Part shown: positions 9,456 to 16,332 of the stretch, piece after piece
How positions within the stretch are numbered: position 1 is the stretch's first letter
Layout of the letters: each line of letters begins with the position of its first letter
NCBI GenBank assembly: GCA_903933765.1
Contig: CAIZLI010000175.1
Coordinates: forward strand, 1-16,434
Direction: 5' to 3'
Origin: an uncultured Bacteroidota bacterium
GTDB taxonomy: Bacteria > Bacteroidota > Bacteroidia > Chitinophagales > Chitinophagaceae
Length of the DNA: 16,434 bases
Notes under the pieces: generated by a model
The model's input: only the letters and a program-made list of their open reading frames with translations
Told to the model about the DNA's origin: nothing
The model's database searches: none
Program-made: the position numbers and the translations under genes

Positions 9456-10187
9456 ATGTTACAACCATGGCAGGATGCAATAGTCACAAAGATTGTTCAA
9501 GAAACGCCCACCACAAAACGTTTCTTTTTTGCCTTGACAAGTGGCCATGTTTTTGACTTTATACCAGGCCAGTTTGTTACATTTGATTTACCAATCCATG
9601 AGCAAAAAAATAAGCGATGGAGAAGTTATTCCATTGCATCTGCGCCAAGCAATAACAATGAATTTGAATTAGTGATTGTGCTTTTAGAAGGTGGATTAGG
9701 TACCACTTATTTATTCAACGAAGTGGCTGTTGGCACTACCCTTATAATGAGGGGACCTCAGGGTGTTTTTGTATTACCAAAATCAATAACAACCGACCTC
9801 TATTTCATCTGCACTGGAACAGGTGTTGCACCATTTAGATCCATGCTATTGGACATCCATCAAAAAAAGATACCGCATCAGCAAATGCATTTATTATTTG
9901 GATGCAGACAATACACAGATTGTTTATACGGGCAAGAACTCAAAGCTTTAGAAGCAGTTGAACAAAACTTTTTTTACCACCCAAGTTTTTCAAGAGAATC
10001 TGAAATACGTGAAGGTGCAAACCTAGGTTATGTGCATGCTACTTATAAAAAATTATTGGCATCAGGTGCAAGTAAAGATGCCCATTTTTATATCTGTGGC
10101 TGGAAAAATATGGTAGACGAAGCAAGAGCTACCTTAACCGAATTAGGCATCCCAAAAACGCAGATTCATTTTGAATTATACGGATAA
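9456..10187 (+). CDS. FAD-dependent ferredoxin/flavodoxin-NAD(P)H reductase-type oxidoreductase
   Basis: A 243-residue cytosolic flavoprotein of the ferredoxin-NADP reductase superfamily. The N-terminal beta-barrel has FIPGQFVTF and the FAD-binding RSYSIAS (56-62), followed by a diphosphate loop region near GGLGTTYL. The C-terminal nucleotide-binding half has GTGVAPFRSM (121-130), LLFGCRQ, FSRES, which often accommodates the NADPH 2'-phosphate, and ICGWKNMVDE (213-222). There is no 2Fe-2S domain, so the electron partner must be another protein. It resembles Fpr-type reductases, but the acceptor cannot be told from sequence. It begins 6 bases after the subtilase stop and is probably translated from the same mRNA, even though a soluble reductase has no obvious link with a secreted protease. 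It ends at a bidirectional terminator. Confidence 0.85.
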   Translation: MLQPWQDAIVTKIVQETPTTKRFFFALTSGHVFDFIPGQFVTFDLPIHEQKNKRWRSYSIASAPSNNNEFELVIVLLEGGLGTTYLFNEVAVGTTLIMRGPQGVFVLPKSITTDLYFICTGTGVAPFRSMLLDIHQKKIPHQQMHLLFGCRQYTDCLYGQELKALEAVEQNFFYHPSFSRESEIREGANLGYVHATYKKLLASGASKDAHFYICGWKNMVDEARATLTELGIPKTQIHFELYG

Positions 10188-10225
10188 AAAAAGCGCCCAA
10201 GTTGAATTCAACTGGGCGCTTTTTT
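10186..10225. terminator. Bidirectional terminator between the reductase gene and glyS
   Basis: GCGCCCA (10193-10199) pairs with TGGGCGC (10213-10219). The inner GTTGAATTCAAC (10201-10212) is itself a palindrome that extends the stem beyond one bulged A. A-run 10186-10192 and T-run 10220-10225 flank it, so a U-run follows the hairpin in both directions. It serves both convergent genes; the A-run includes the last bases of the reductase stop codon. Confidence 0.9.
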
Positions 10226-10239
10226 ATAAGTTAAATGAT

Positions 10240-11715
10240 TTAAGCAATATGCTTTAAGACTAAAGCTTTGACTTCACTCATTGGAATTCTTTCTTGTTGC
10301 ATGCTATCTCTAAAACGAACAGTGACCGTATTGTCTTCCTTCGTTTGATGGTCAATTGTTACGCAGAATGGTGTACCAATTGCATCCTGTCTTCTGTAAC
10401 GTTTTCCAATCGCATCTTTTTCTTCAAAAAAGCAATGGAAGGAAGGCTTGCATGCATCCATTAAAGCTTTAGCCAATTCTGGTAATCCATCTTTTTTTGT
10501 CAATGGCAATACTGCTAATTTGATAGGTGCCAATTTTGCTGGTAAATGCAATACAACTCTTGAATCAGTTGTGCCATCTTCTTTTTGAATTGTTTCTTCC
10601 TCATAAGCATTAGACAAAATCAATAAGAACATTCTATCTAAGCCAATCGAAGTTTCAATCACATAAGGCACATAATGCTGATTGATTTCTGTATCAAAAT
10701 ATTGTAATTTCTTTTTACTGAATTCTTGGTGGCGGGTTAAGTCATAATCAGTTCTAGAATGTATTCCTTCCACTTCTTTAAATCCAAATGGGAATTCATA
10801 TTCAATGTCTAAAGCTGCATCAGCGTAATGGGCTAATTTAACGTGGTCATGAAAACGGTATTTATCCGCTGCAATACCCAGACTTAGATGCCAATTCATG
10901 CGCTCATTTTTCCAATGCTCATACCATTCTTTTTGCGTACCTGGTTTTACAAAAAATTGCATTTCCATTTGCTCGAACTCACGCATTCTAAATATAAATT
11001 GACGCGCCACTATCTCATTTCTAAAGGCCTTACCTGTTTGCGCAATACCAAAAGGAATTTTCATCCTTGCTGTTTTTTGCACGTTCAAAAAATTCACAAA
11101 AATACCTTGTGCAGTCTCTGGTCTTAAATAAATGGTATTGGCATCTTCTGCCACTGAACCTAATTCTGTAGAGAACATTAAATTAAACTGACGAATCTCT
11201 GTCCAATTGCTTGTGCCACTTACACTACATTGAATTTTGTTGTCTTGAATCAATGCACCTAAACCAGCAAAATCATCATTTGCAAGTAAGGTATCCATAT
11301 CCGCTAATAATTGTGTTGCACGATCACGCAATGCAGCACCACCATCGGCTGCTTTAGCTGCTTCTTCATTTAACTTATCGGCATGTGCTTCAATTAAATG
11401 GTCTACACGGTATCTTTTTTTACTGTCTTTATTGTCAATCAATGGATCGCTAAAACTATCCACGTGTCCACTCGCTTTCCAAGTAGTTGGATGCATGAAA
11501 ATGGCAGCATCAATACCCACAATATGATCGTTCATCTGCGTCATGCTCTTCCACCAGTAGTCGCGAATATTCTTTTTTAATTGCGCACCATATGGACCGT
11601 AATCATAAACTGCACTTAATCCATCATAGATTTCACTACTAGGAAAAACAAATCCGTATTCTTTGGCATGCGAAATGATCGCTTGTAATGTATTGTCTGT
11701 AACTGTCTTACTCAT
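10240..11715 (-). CDS. glyS: Glycyl-tRNA synthetase, homodimeric (Thermus/eukaryote-like) type
   Basis: Class II aminoacyl-tRNA synthetase that charges tRNA-Gly. The ATG at 11715 gives 491 residues; the open frame extends three codons upstream to a TTG at 11724, but that TTG lies inside a perfect -7-like element and has no ribosome site, so ATG is preferred. Recognisable parts are VYDYGPYGAQLKKN near the N-terminus, RPETAQGIFVNF (about 198-209), motif 2 with AFRNEI (about 230-235), FIFRMREFEQMEM, motif 3 IGLDRMFLL (about 357-365) and a C-terminal anticodon-binding domain (about 398-491). The segment that is CPxCG in many homologues reads CSVSG here. The gene is last in a dtd - mazG-like - glyS series, 27 bases after the mazG-like stop, and ends at the shared bidirectional terminator. 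Confidence 0.96.
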   Translation of the reverse strand: MSKTVTDNTLQAIISHAKEYGFVFPSSEIYDGLSAVYDYGPYGAQLKKNIRDYWWKSMTQMNDHIVGIDAAIFMHPTTWKASGHVDSFSDPLIDNKDSKKRYRVDHLIEAHADKLNEEAAKAADGGAALRDRATQLLADMDTLLANDDFAGLGALIQDNKIQCSVSGTSNWTEIRQFNLMFSTELGSVAEDANTIYLRPETAQGIFVNFLNVQKTARMKIPFGIAQTGKAFRNEIVARQFIFRMREFEQMEMQFFVKPGTQKEWYEHWKNERMNWHLSLGIAADKYRFHDHVKLAHYADAALDIEYEFPFGFKEVEGIHSRTDYDLTRHQEFSKKKLQYFDTEINQHYVPYVIETSIGLDRMFLLILSNAYEEETIQKEDGTTDSRVVLHLPAKLAPIKLAVLPLTKKDGLPELAKALMDACKPSFHCFFEEKDAIGKRYRRQDAIGTPFCVTIDHQTKEDNTVTVRFRDSMQQERIPMSEVKALVLKHIA

Positions 11716-11721
11716 AGATTG

Positions 11722-11729
11722 CAAATATA
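11722..11729 (-). promoter_or_regulatory. -7 promoter element directly ahead of glyS
   Basis: Minus-strand TATATTTG matches the Bacteroidota -7 consensus TAnnTTTG exactly. It ends only 6 bases before the glyS ATG, so transcription from it would start at or within a few bases of the start codon, giving a leaderless mRNA. No -33 TTTG is seen at the normal spacing, and the element sits in the short mazG-glyS gap, so chance cannot be excluded. Confidence 0.4.
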
Positions 11730-11742
11730 GGTCGAGAAAAGA

Positions 11743-12084
11743 TTATGGTTGTAATTTTTCATTGTTTTGGTGCCTTTCTTTATCTCGAATGGTTTTCTTT
11801 TGGATATTTTTCTCCAATGCTGCAGTCAAATTAACCCCCGTTTGATTGGCTAAGCAAAGCAGTACAAAAAGCACATCCGCCATCTCATCCCCCAGGTCTG
11901 CACTAGCTTCTTTGTTTTTAAAGGATTGATCCCCGTATTTGCGCACCATCAATCTTGAGAGTTCACCCACTTCTTCCATCAAGACACCTAAATTGGTTAA
12001 CTCACTAAAATAGTTTACCCCGATGGTCTTGATCCAATGATCCACTTGGTCTTGTGCTGCTTGAATTGTGATTTGATTAGACAT
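11743..12084 (-). CDS. MazG-like nucleotide pyrophosphohydrolase
   Basis: A 113-residue all-alpha NTP pyrophosphohydrolase that would hydrolyse (d)NTPs, probably non-canonical or damaged ones, to NMP and pyrophosphate with Mg2+. The metal-binding signature is complete: EEVGE (37-41) and, 25 residues later, DEMAD (66-70). Single-domain length and the LCLANQTGV segment fit the small MazG-like family rather than two-domain MazG. I chose the ATG at 12084: AAGGA sits at Shine-Dalgarno distance before it, while the longer frame opens with a TTG at 12108 inside dtd. Only one base separates this ATG from the dtd stop (TAATATG), so translation is probably coupled to dtd. The precise substrate is unknown. 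Confidence 0.88.
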   Translation of the reverse strand: MSNQITIQAAQDQVDHWIKTIGVNYFSELTNLGVLMEEVGELSRLMVRKYGDQSFKNKEASADLGDEMADVLFVLLCLANQTGVNLTAALEKNIQKKTIRDKERHQNNEKLQP

Positions 12085-12085
12085 A

Positions 12086-12538
12086 TTATTCCTTGTTTTT
12101 TGAATCAATGATAATGGTCACCGGACCATCGTTTAAGAGTGCTACTTTCATGTCCGCGCCAAATTGCCCAGTGGCGATTGGCTTACCTAGATCCTTGGTC
12201 AGTTGAACAATCATTTGTTCATAAATTGGAATGGCTATCTCAGGTTTTGCAGCGGCAATATAAGAAGGTCGATTGCCCTTTTTGGTAGCGGCGTACAGGG
12301 TGAATTGACTTATAAGCAAGATAGATCCACCTATTTCTTGTACACTTTGGTTCATGACCCCATCTGCATCTTCAAAAATACGTAACTGCACCAGCTTATT
12401 GGAAATCCATTGAATATCTTCTAATGTATCCTCATTGTGAATGCCCAATAAGACCAATAAGCCAGCCTGAATGGCCCCTACAATTGCACCATCTACTTTG
12501 ACACTGGCCTCTGATACTCTTTGAATTACGACTTTCAT
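12086..12538 (-). CDS. dtd: D-aminoacyl-tRNA deacylase (DTD)
   Basis: A 150-residue cytosolic homodimeric enzyme that hydrolyses D-aminoacyl-tRNA, and also glycine wrongly attached to tRNA-Ala, recycling the tRNA. It starts with the family's MKVVIQRVSEASVKVDG and carries both active-site signatures: SQFTLYA (77-83), and NDGPVTI (136-142), whose Gly-Pro is the chiral-selectivity dipeptide. The GNRPSY loop (88-93) is also present. Length is normal. It is first in the minus-strand series with the mazG-like gene and glyS, which makes sense because DTD and GlyRS both act on glycyl-tRNA. It is divergent from the flippase with 68 bases between the starts; I found no convincing promoter motif in that gap. 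Confidence 0.96.
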   Translation of the reverse strand: MKVVIQRVSEASVKVDGAIVGAIQAGLLVLLGIHNEDTLEDIQWISNKLVQLRIFEDADGVMNQSVQEIGGSILLISQFTLYAATKKGNRPSYIAAAKPEIAIPIYEQMIVQLTKDLGKPIATGQFGADMKVALLNDGPVTIIIDSKNKE

Positions 12539-12606
12539 ATGAATGCGCTTTACTGCGTGAAGATAAACAAAACTATTTTCACTAATTTAGCTGTAATTTC
12601 AACACC

Positions 12607-14097
12607 TTGAGTAGTATAAAAAAATTAGTCGGACAAACCGCATGGTACGGACTTAGTTCAATAGCCGCTAGGTTTATTAGCTATTTGCTTACCCCTTATT
12701 TAACCTATAAGCTTTCTGATATTGCTTATGGGGAGAATTCGATTGTCTATGCATTTATTCCCTTTTTAAATGTCATTGTAGCCCATGGCATGGAGACGGC
12801 ATATTTTAAGTTTGGAACCAAAGAAAATGAAGCCGAGATTTATAACACGAGTAGCTTTTCGATGCTATTTGTGACCCTGCTAGTGATGATAGGTTTGTTT
12901 ACTTGGCAAATTCCATTGGCTGAACTACTTCAAATTACACTCCACCCAGAATACATTAGTTTACTTGCTTGGATTGTCGCTTTAGACGCTTTGACTACGA
13001 TTCCTTTTTCGAGATTAAGAATGCAAGAGCGTCCCAAAAAATTTGCATTTATCAAAGTTGGTGGCATCTTAATCAATATACTTGCTACCTATAGCTTAAT
13101 CAGTCTTTTACCAAATTATGCACAAGCCCATCCAGATAGTTTTTTACAAAAGTTCTATCAGCCAAATTGGGAAGTTGGTTATATTTTAATTGCAGGTATT
13201 GTGCAGAATGTTTTTGTATTGCTCTTATTGCAAAAAGAAATTAGATCCATCCGATTTAAATTCAATTTTAAATTATGGAGGAGCATGATGGTATATGCAC
13301 TTCCTCTTGTTTTGGTCGGATTTGGAGGAATGATCAACGAAACATTGGATCGTATTATGTTGGGATGGTGGGGACCAGGCGAGACGGTAGATGCCAATAA
13401 AGCCATGGTGGGCGTGTATAGTGCTTGTTATAAATTAGCCATATTAATTACTATTTCTATTCAGGCATTCCGCATGGGCGCCGAGCCATTTTTCTTTAAA
13501 CAAGCCGAGACCGATCAAGCACAAAAAACATATGCCAAAGTGATGAAGTTTTTTGTGATTAGTTTATGTGTGATGTTTTTATTTGTGATGTTATACATTG
13601 ATATTTGGAAATTGTTTATTCAAAATCCAGCGATGTATGTGGGCCTTAAAGTGGTACCAATTTTATTGATCGCAAATATGTTTTTAGGGGTCTATTATAA
13701 TTTAAGTATCTGGTATAAACTAAGTAACAAAACCATGGCAGGTGCCTGGATTACCTTATTTGGTGCGCTAATCACCATCCTCATCAATTATTTAGCGATT
13801 CCTCATTTTGGTTATATGGCAAGTGCTTGGGCGACCTTCTTTTGTTATGGCTCCATGATGGTGGTAAGTTATTTTTGGGGACAACAAGTTTATCCTGTTC
13901 CTTACGCTACAAAAAAATTGATTGCCTATTTTATCATTGCTTTATTGGTCTATGGCATCAACCTTTTATTGCATCTTGTTTCAACCAATCAACCTTTCAA
14001 TTATTTATTTGCATCCATCTTACTTTTCGCATTTATTGTATTTGTTGTTCGAATAGAGAAAAAAGATTTGCAATCCATCTTTAGAAAATCAAACTAA
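12607..14097 (+). CDS. MOP-superfamily polysaccharide flippase (Wzx/PST-like), TTG start
   Basis: A 496-residue inner-membrane protein with about 14 hydrophobic helices, for example LVTLLVMIGLFTW, ILIAGIVQNVFVLLLL, FFVISLCVMFLFVMLYI, LIAYFIIALLVYGINLLL and a last one near 475-485. The N-terminus SSIKKLVGQTAWYGLSSIAAR and SYLLTPYLT are typical of Bacteroidota lipopolysaccharide biosynthesis/oligosaccharide flippases, which move undecaprenyl-linked or similar glycans across the membrane. The substrate is unknown, and no glycosyltransferase neighbours are present to help. The start is TTG: the family N-terminus begins exactly there, the frame is closed by a stop at 12583 with no ATG between, and the next in-frame ATG would delete the first helix. 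Its stop overlaps the msrC start (TAATG). Confidence 0.88.
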   Translation: MSSIKKLVGQTAWYGLSSIAARFISYLLTPYLTYKLSDIAYGENSIVYAFIPFLNVIVAHGMETAYFKFGTKENEAEIYNTSSFSMLFVTLLVMIGLFTWQIPLAELLQITLHPEYISLLAWIVALDALTTIPFSRLRMQERPKKFAFIKVGGILINILATYSLISLLPNYAQAHPDSFLQKFYQPNWEVGYILIAGIVQNVFVLLLLQKEIRSIRFKFNFKLWRSMMVYALPLVLVGFGGMINETLDRIMLGWWGPGETVDANKAMVGVYSACYKLAILITISIQAFRMGAEPFFFKQAETDQAQKTYAKVMKFFVISLCVMFLFVMLYIDIWKLFIQNPAMYVGLKVVPILLIANMFLGVYYNLSIWYKLSNKTMAGAWITLFGALITILINYLAIPHFGYMASAWATFFCYGSMMVVSYFWGQQVYPVPYATKKLIAYFIIALLVYGINLLLHLVSTNQPFNYLFASILLFAFIVFVVRIEKKDLQSIFRKSN

Positions 14098-14573
14098 TGG
14101 CAGAAGATTTAATCATCCAAGTTGGAGATAAAAAAACACAGTACGAATCATTGATTCCTCAAATCAAAGGACTAATCACTGGTGAGGCTAATTTGGTGGC
14201 CAACCTAGGCAATATTACAGCCGCACTAAAAGAGCAGTTCAATTGGTTATGGGTGGGCTTTTATTGGGTGATTGAGGACGAATTGGTACTAGCTCCTTTT
14301 CAAGGCCCTGTAGCTTGTACAAGAATTAAAAAAGGACGCGGTGTTTGCGGAACTTCTTGGGAAAAAGGCATCACTTTAATTGTCGAGGATGTTGAAAAAT
14401 TTCCTGGACATATTGCATGTAGTAGCGCATCCAAATCTGAAATCGTTGTACCTGTTTTTCAAAATGGTCAAATAGTGGGCGTTTTAGATGTGGACAGTAC
14501 CGAATTAGCGCATTTTGATGCAATTGATCAAACGTATTTAGAGGAAATTGTCGGGTTCTTAGACCAACTTTAA
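14097..14573 (+). CDS. msrC: Free methionine-(R)-sulfoxide reductase (GAF-fold, fRMsr)
   Basis: A 158-residue cytosolic enzyme made of one GAF domain, reducing free L-methionine-(R)-sulfoxide with thioredoxin. All three family cysteines are present with the characteristic 10- and 24-residue spacing: Cys74 (VACTRIKKG), Cys84 (GVCGTSW) and Cys108 (HIACSSASKSEIVVP). The NWLWVGFYWV strand and GVLDVDS end of the GAF pocket are also typical, so this is not a signalling GAF domain. Its ATG shares one base with the flippase stop, so translation is likely coupled and the gene depends on the flippase transcript. The pairing with a flippase is not functionally obvious. It ends 29 bases before tRNA-Leu with no terminator between. 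Confidence 0.93.
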   Translation: MAEDLIIQVGDKKTQYESLIPQIKGLITGEANLVANLGNITAALKEQFNWLWVGFYWVIEDELVLAPFQGPVACTRIKKGRGVCGTSWEKGITLIVEDVEKFPGHIACSSASKSEIVVPVFQNGQIVGVLDVDSTELAHFDAIDQTYLEEIVGFLDQL

Positions 14574-14584
14574 AAAATATCAAT

Positions 14585-14592
14585 TAAGTTTG
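14585..14592 (+). promoter_or_regulatory. -7 promoter element of tRNA-Leu
   Basis: TAAGTTTG matches the Bacteroidota -7 consensus TAnnTTTG exactly and ends 10 bases before the mature tRNA 5' end, so the primary transcript would carry only a few leader bases. No clear -33 TTTG is found at usual spacing. Confidence 0.5.
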
Positions 14593-14602
14593 CAACCCCT
14601 AA

Positions 14603-14684
14603 GCGGATGTGGCGAAATTGGCAGACGCACTAGACTTAGGATCTAGCGCCGCGAGGCGTGTGGGTTCGACCCCCTCCATCCGCA
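14603..14684 (+). tRNA. tRNA-Leu, anticodon UAG
   Basis: The 82-base cloverleaf closes with acceptor GCGGATG (14603-14609) / CATCCGC (14677-14683) and discriminator A (14684). The D-arm has a GCG/CGC stem. The anticodon stem CTAGA/TCTAG holds loop CTTAGGA, with anticodon TAG at 14637-14639. The long variable arm CGCC-GCGA-GGCG marks a class II tRNA, and the T-loop is TTCGACC. CCA is not encoded (the next bases are CA). The second T-stem pair is U-U (14661/14675). It would read CUN leucine codons. Confidence 0.96.
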
Positions 14685-14687
14685 CAG

Positions 14688-14714
14688 AAAAAGGCCCCAA
14701 ATTGGGGCCTTTTT
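14688..14714 (+). terminator. Terminator of tRNA-Leu
   Basis: GGCCCC (14693-14698) pairs with GGGGCC (14704-14709) around a 5-base loop. The stem is extended by flanking AAAAA and TTTTT, the latter (14710-14714) serving as the U-run. It starts 3 bases after the discriminator base and would also end read-through from flippase/msrC. Confidence 0.85.
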
Positions 14715-14748
14715 CTTGTCATAATGCCTTATTTAAAGTCAAAAATTG

Positions 14749-14756
14749 TACCTTCG
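14749..14756 (+). promoter_or_regulatory. Probable -7 promoter element of tig
   Basis: TACCTTCG differs from the TAnnTTTG consensus at one base and lies between the tRNA terminator and tig, 41 bases before the ATG. The terminator upstream means tig needs its own promoter here. The -33 element is not obvious. Confidence 0.45.
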
Positions 14757-14797
14757 CCCCCCTTAAACATTTCAATTAAGTAGTAAAAGCAAGACCT

Positions 14798-16159
14798 ATG
14801 GCAACCATAAAAAGAACCAACATTGCGCCTTTAAACGATCAATTAACGGTGACAATTTCAAAAGAAGATTATTTATCGACTTACGAGACAACCCTAAAGA
14901 AGCAAGCCAAAACAGCCAATATTCCAGGATTCAGAAAAGGCATGGTGCCTGCTGGTATGATTAAAAAAATGTATGGTCAAGCAGTTTTCACCGATGTGAT
15001 TTTAAAATCGGTTGAACAAGAGATGAATCAATACATTTCTAAAGAGCAGATTGACATTTTCGCGCAGCCACTTCCTTTGGCGACTGCATTTGCCAATATG
15101 GATCACAACAATCCAACCGATTATGATTTCTCTTTTGAAATTGGATTAAAGCCAAAGTTTGAAATTAAAGCAAAAGACATTAAAGTAAAGCGCTATAAAA
15201 TTCAAGTAACGGACGAGATGATTCAAAGCGAAGTGGAGCGTCTACAAATCAGAAATGGCAACATGACTGAACCAGAAACTTCAACAAGTGAAGACAATGT
15301 ATTGAACGTCACTTTTATTGAATCAGATAAAGACGGCAATGAAATTGAAGGGGGTATTAAAAAAGACAATTCCTTATTGATTAAATATTTTAGTGAAAAG
15401 CAAAGAAAGCAATTCATAGGTTTAAAGAACGACGATACCGTTGTAATTCAATTAAAGAGGGCTTTTGACGATAAAGAATTAGATATCATTTTAAATGATT
15501 TAGCATTAACAAAGGCCGATGCTGAGAAATATTTTAAACTATTGATCACTAAAGTTGGGCTAGTAGAAAAAGCACCTTTAGATGAAACTTTATTTACGGT
15601 AACCTACCCAAATCAAGCTATCACCAACGAAGCTGAATTTAAAGCTGCAGTGCAACAAGATATCGAAGGGTACTATGCGCAACAAGCAAAAAATCAAGTA
15701 CATGATCAAATTTATCATGGCTTAATTGAACAAACTAAAATGGACTTCCCTGTTGCATTTTTAAAGCGTTGGTTGCAAAAAGGCGGAGACAAACAAAGAA
15801 CAGAAGAAGAAGCAGAAAAAGAATACCCAGTTTTCCAAGATCAATTAAAGTGGACTGTGATTAGTACACAATTGATCACGGATCATAAAGTAGAAGTAGT
15901 TGCAGAAGATTTAAAGAATTTTGCAAAGCAACAATTGATGAGTTATATGGGTAACCAAATGGGCGCCATGGGTGATAATGACAAATGGTTAGAAGACTAT
16001 GCGGTTAGAATGATGCAAGACAAGAAATTCGTAGAAGATAGCTACCATAGAATTAGTACTGACAAATTATTCAAAGCCATCGAAACTGAGGTGCAATCAA
16101 AAGATGAGCCAATTGATGCAGAAAAATTTGCAGACATGTTAAAACATCACCACCACTAG
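14798..16159 (+). CDS. tig: Trigger factor (ribosome-associated chaperone)
   Basis: A 453-residue ATP-independent chaperone that binds near the ribosomal exit tunnel and shields nascent chains. The N-terminal ribosome-binding domain contains the signature GFRKGMVP (44-51) for docking on protein L23. The middle FKBP-like peptidyl-prolyl isomerase domain (about 150-250) is strongly diverged, as in other Bacteroidota, and isomerase activity cannot be assumed. The helical substrate-binding C-terminal part runs from about 255 to the end. The protein closes with LKHHHH, a natural run of four histidines. The first ATG is used. It has its own promoter-like element and terminator and precedes clpP, the neighbour typical of tig in many bacteria. 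Confidence 0.95.
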   Translation: MATIKRTNIAPLNDQLTVTISKEDYLSTYETTLKKQAKTANIPGFRKGMVPAGMIKKMYGQAVFTDVILKSVEQEMNQYISKEQIDIFAQPLPLATAFANMDHNNPTDYDFSFEIGLKPKFEIKAKDIKVKRYKIQVTDEMIQSEVERLQIRNGNMTEPETSTSEDNVLNVTFIESDKDGNEIEGGIKKDNSLLIKYFSEKQRKQFIGLKNDDTVVIQLKRAFDDKELDIILNDLALTKADAEKYFKLLITKVGLVEKAPLDETLFTVTYPNQAITNEAEFKAAVQQDIEGYYAQQAKNQVHDQIYHGLIEQTKMDFPVAFLKRWLQKGGDKQRTEEEAEKEYPVFQDQLKWTVISTQLITDHKVEVVAEDLKNFAKQQLMSYMGNQMGAMGDNDKWLEDYAVRMMQDKKFVEDSYHRISTDKLFKAIETEVQSKDEPIDAEKFADMLKHHHH

Positions 16160-16216
16160 GCAAATGGCTTGTAGCCAACTAAAAATGGTGTAGTAACAAA
16201 TAAATCATTGAAAGCC

Positions 16217-16249
16217 AAGGCCTTCTATTTTAAATAGAAGGCCTTTTTT
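16217..16249 (+). terminator. Terminator of tig
   Basis: AAGGCCTTCTATTT (16217-16230) and AAATAGAAGGCCTT (16232-16245) are exact complements, followed by T to 16249. It lies about 60 bases after the tig stop and separates tig from clpP. Confidence 0.9.
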
Positions 16250-16305
16250 GTGTCATATTCTGAAACTTTGGCATTCTTTTTGTAGTTCCTTTGAATACAA
16301 GGTTT

Positions 16306-16313
16306 TACCTTTA
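16306..16313 (+). promoter_or_regulatory. Possible -7 promoter element of clpP
   Basis: TACCTTTA is one base from TAnnTTTG, 19 bases before the clpP ATG, with a TTG at 16280-16282 some 23 bases upstream as a possible -33 element. A second near-match, TTCCTTTG, lies at 16286-16293. Either would serve clpP, which sits behind the tig terminator. Confidence 0.35.
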
Positions 16314-16332
16314 AACACTGAAAACAGACAAT

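Noticed and set aside
11716..11724. GlyRS start at a TTG three codons upstream
   Set aside because: The TTG is part of a perfect -7 promoter element and an ATG lies close by.
12085..12108. Longer mazG-like protein from a TTG at 12108
   Set aside because: The extra eight residues lie inside dtd, while the ATG at 12084 has an AAGGA ribosome site and fits the family N-terminus.
13827..14084. 85-codon open frame overlapping the end of the flippase in another frame
   Set aside because: Hydrophobic, Cys/Phe-rich translation is the out-of-frame image of membrane helices; no ribosome site.
14097..14573. Cyclic-nucleotide or light-sensing GAF signalling protein
   Set aside because: The three cysteines with 10- and 24-residue spacing identify the catalytic fRMsr family, and no output domain is present.
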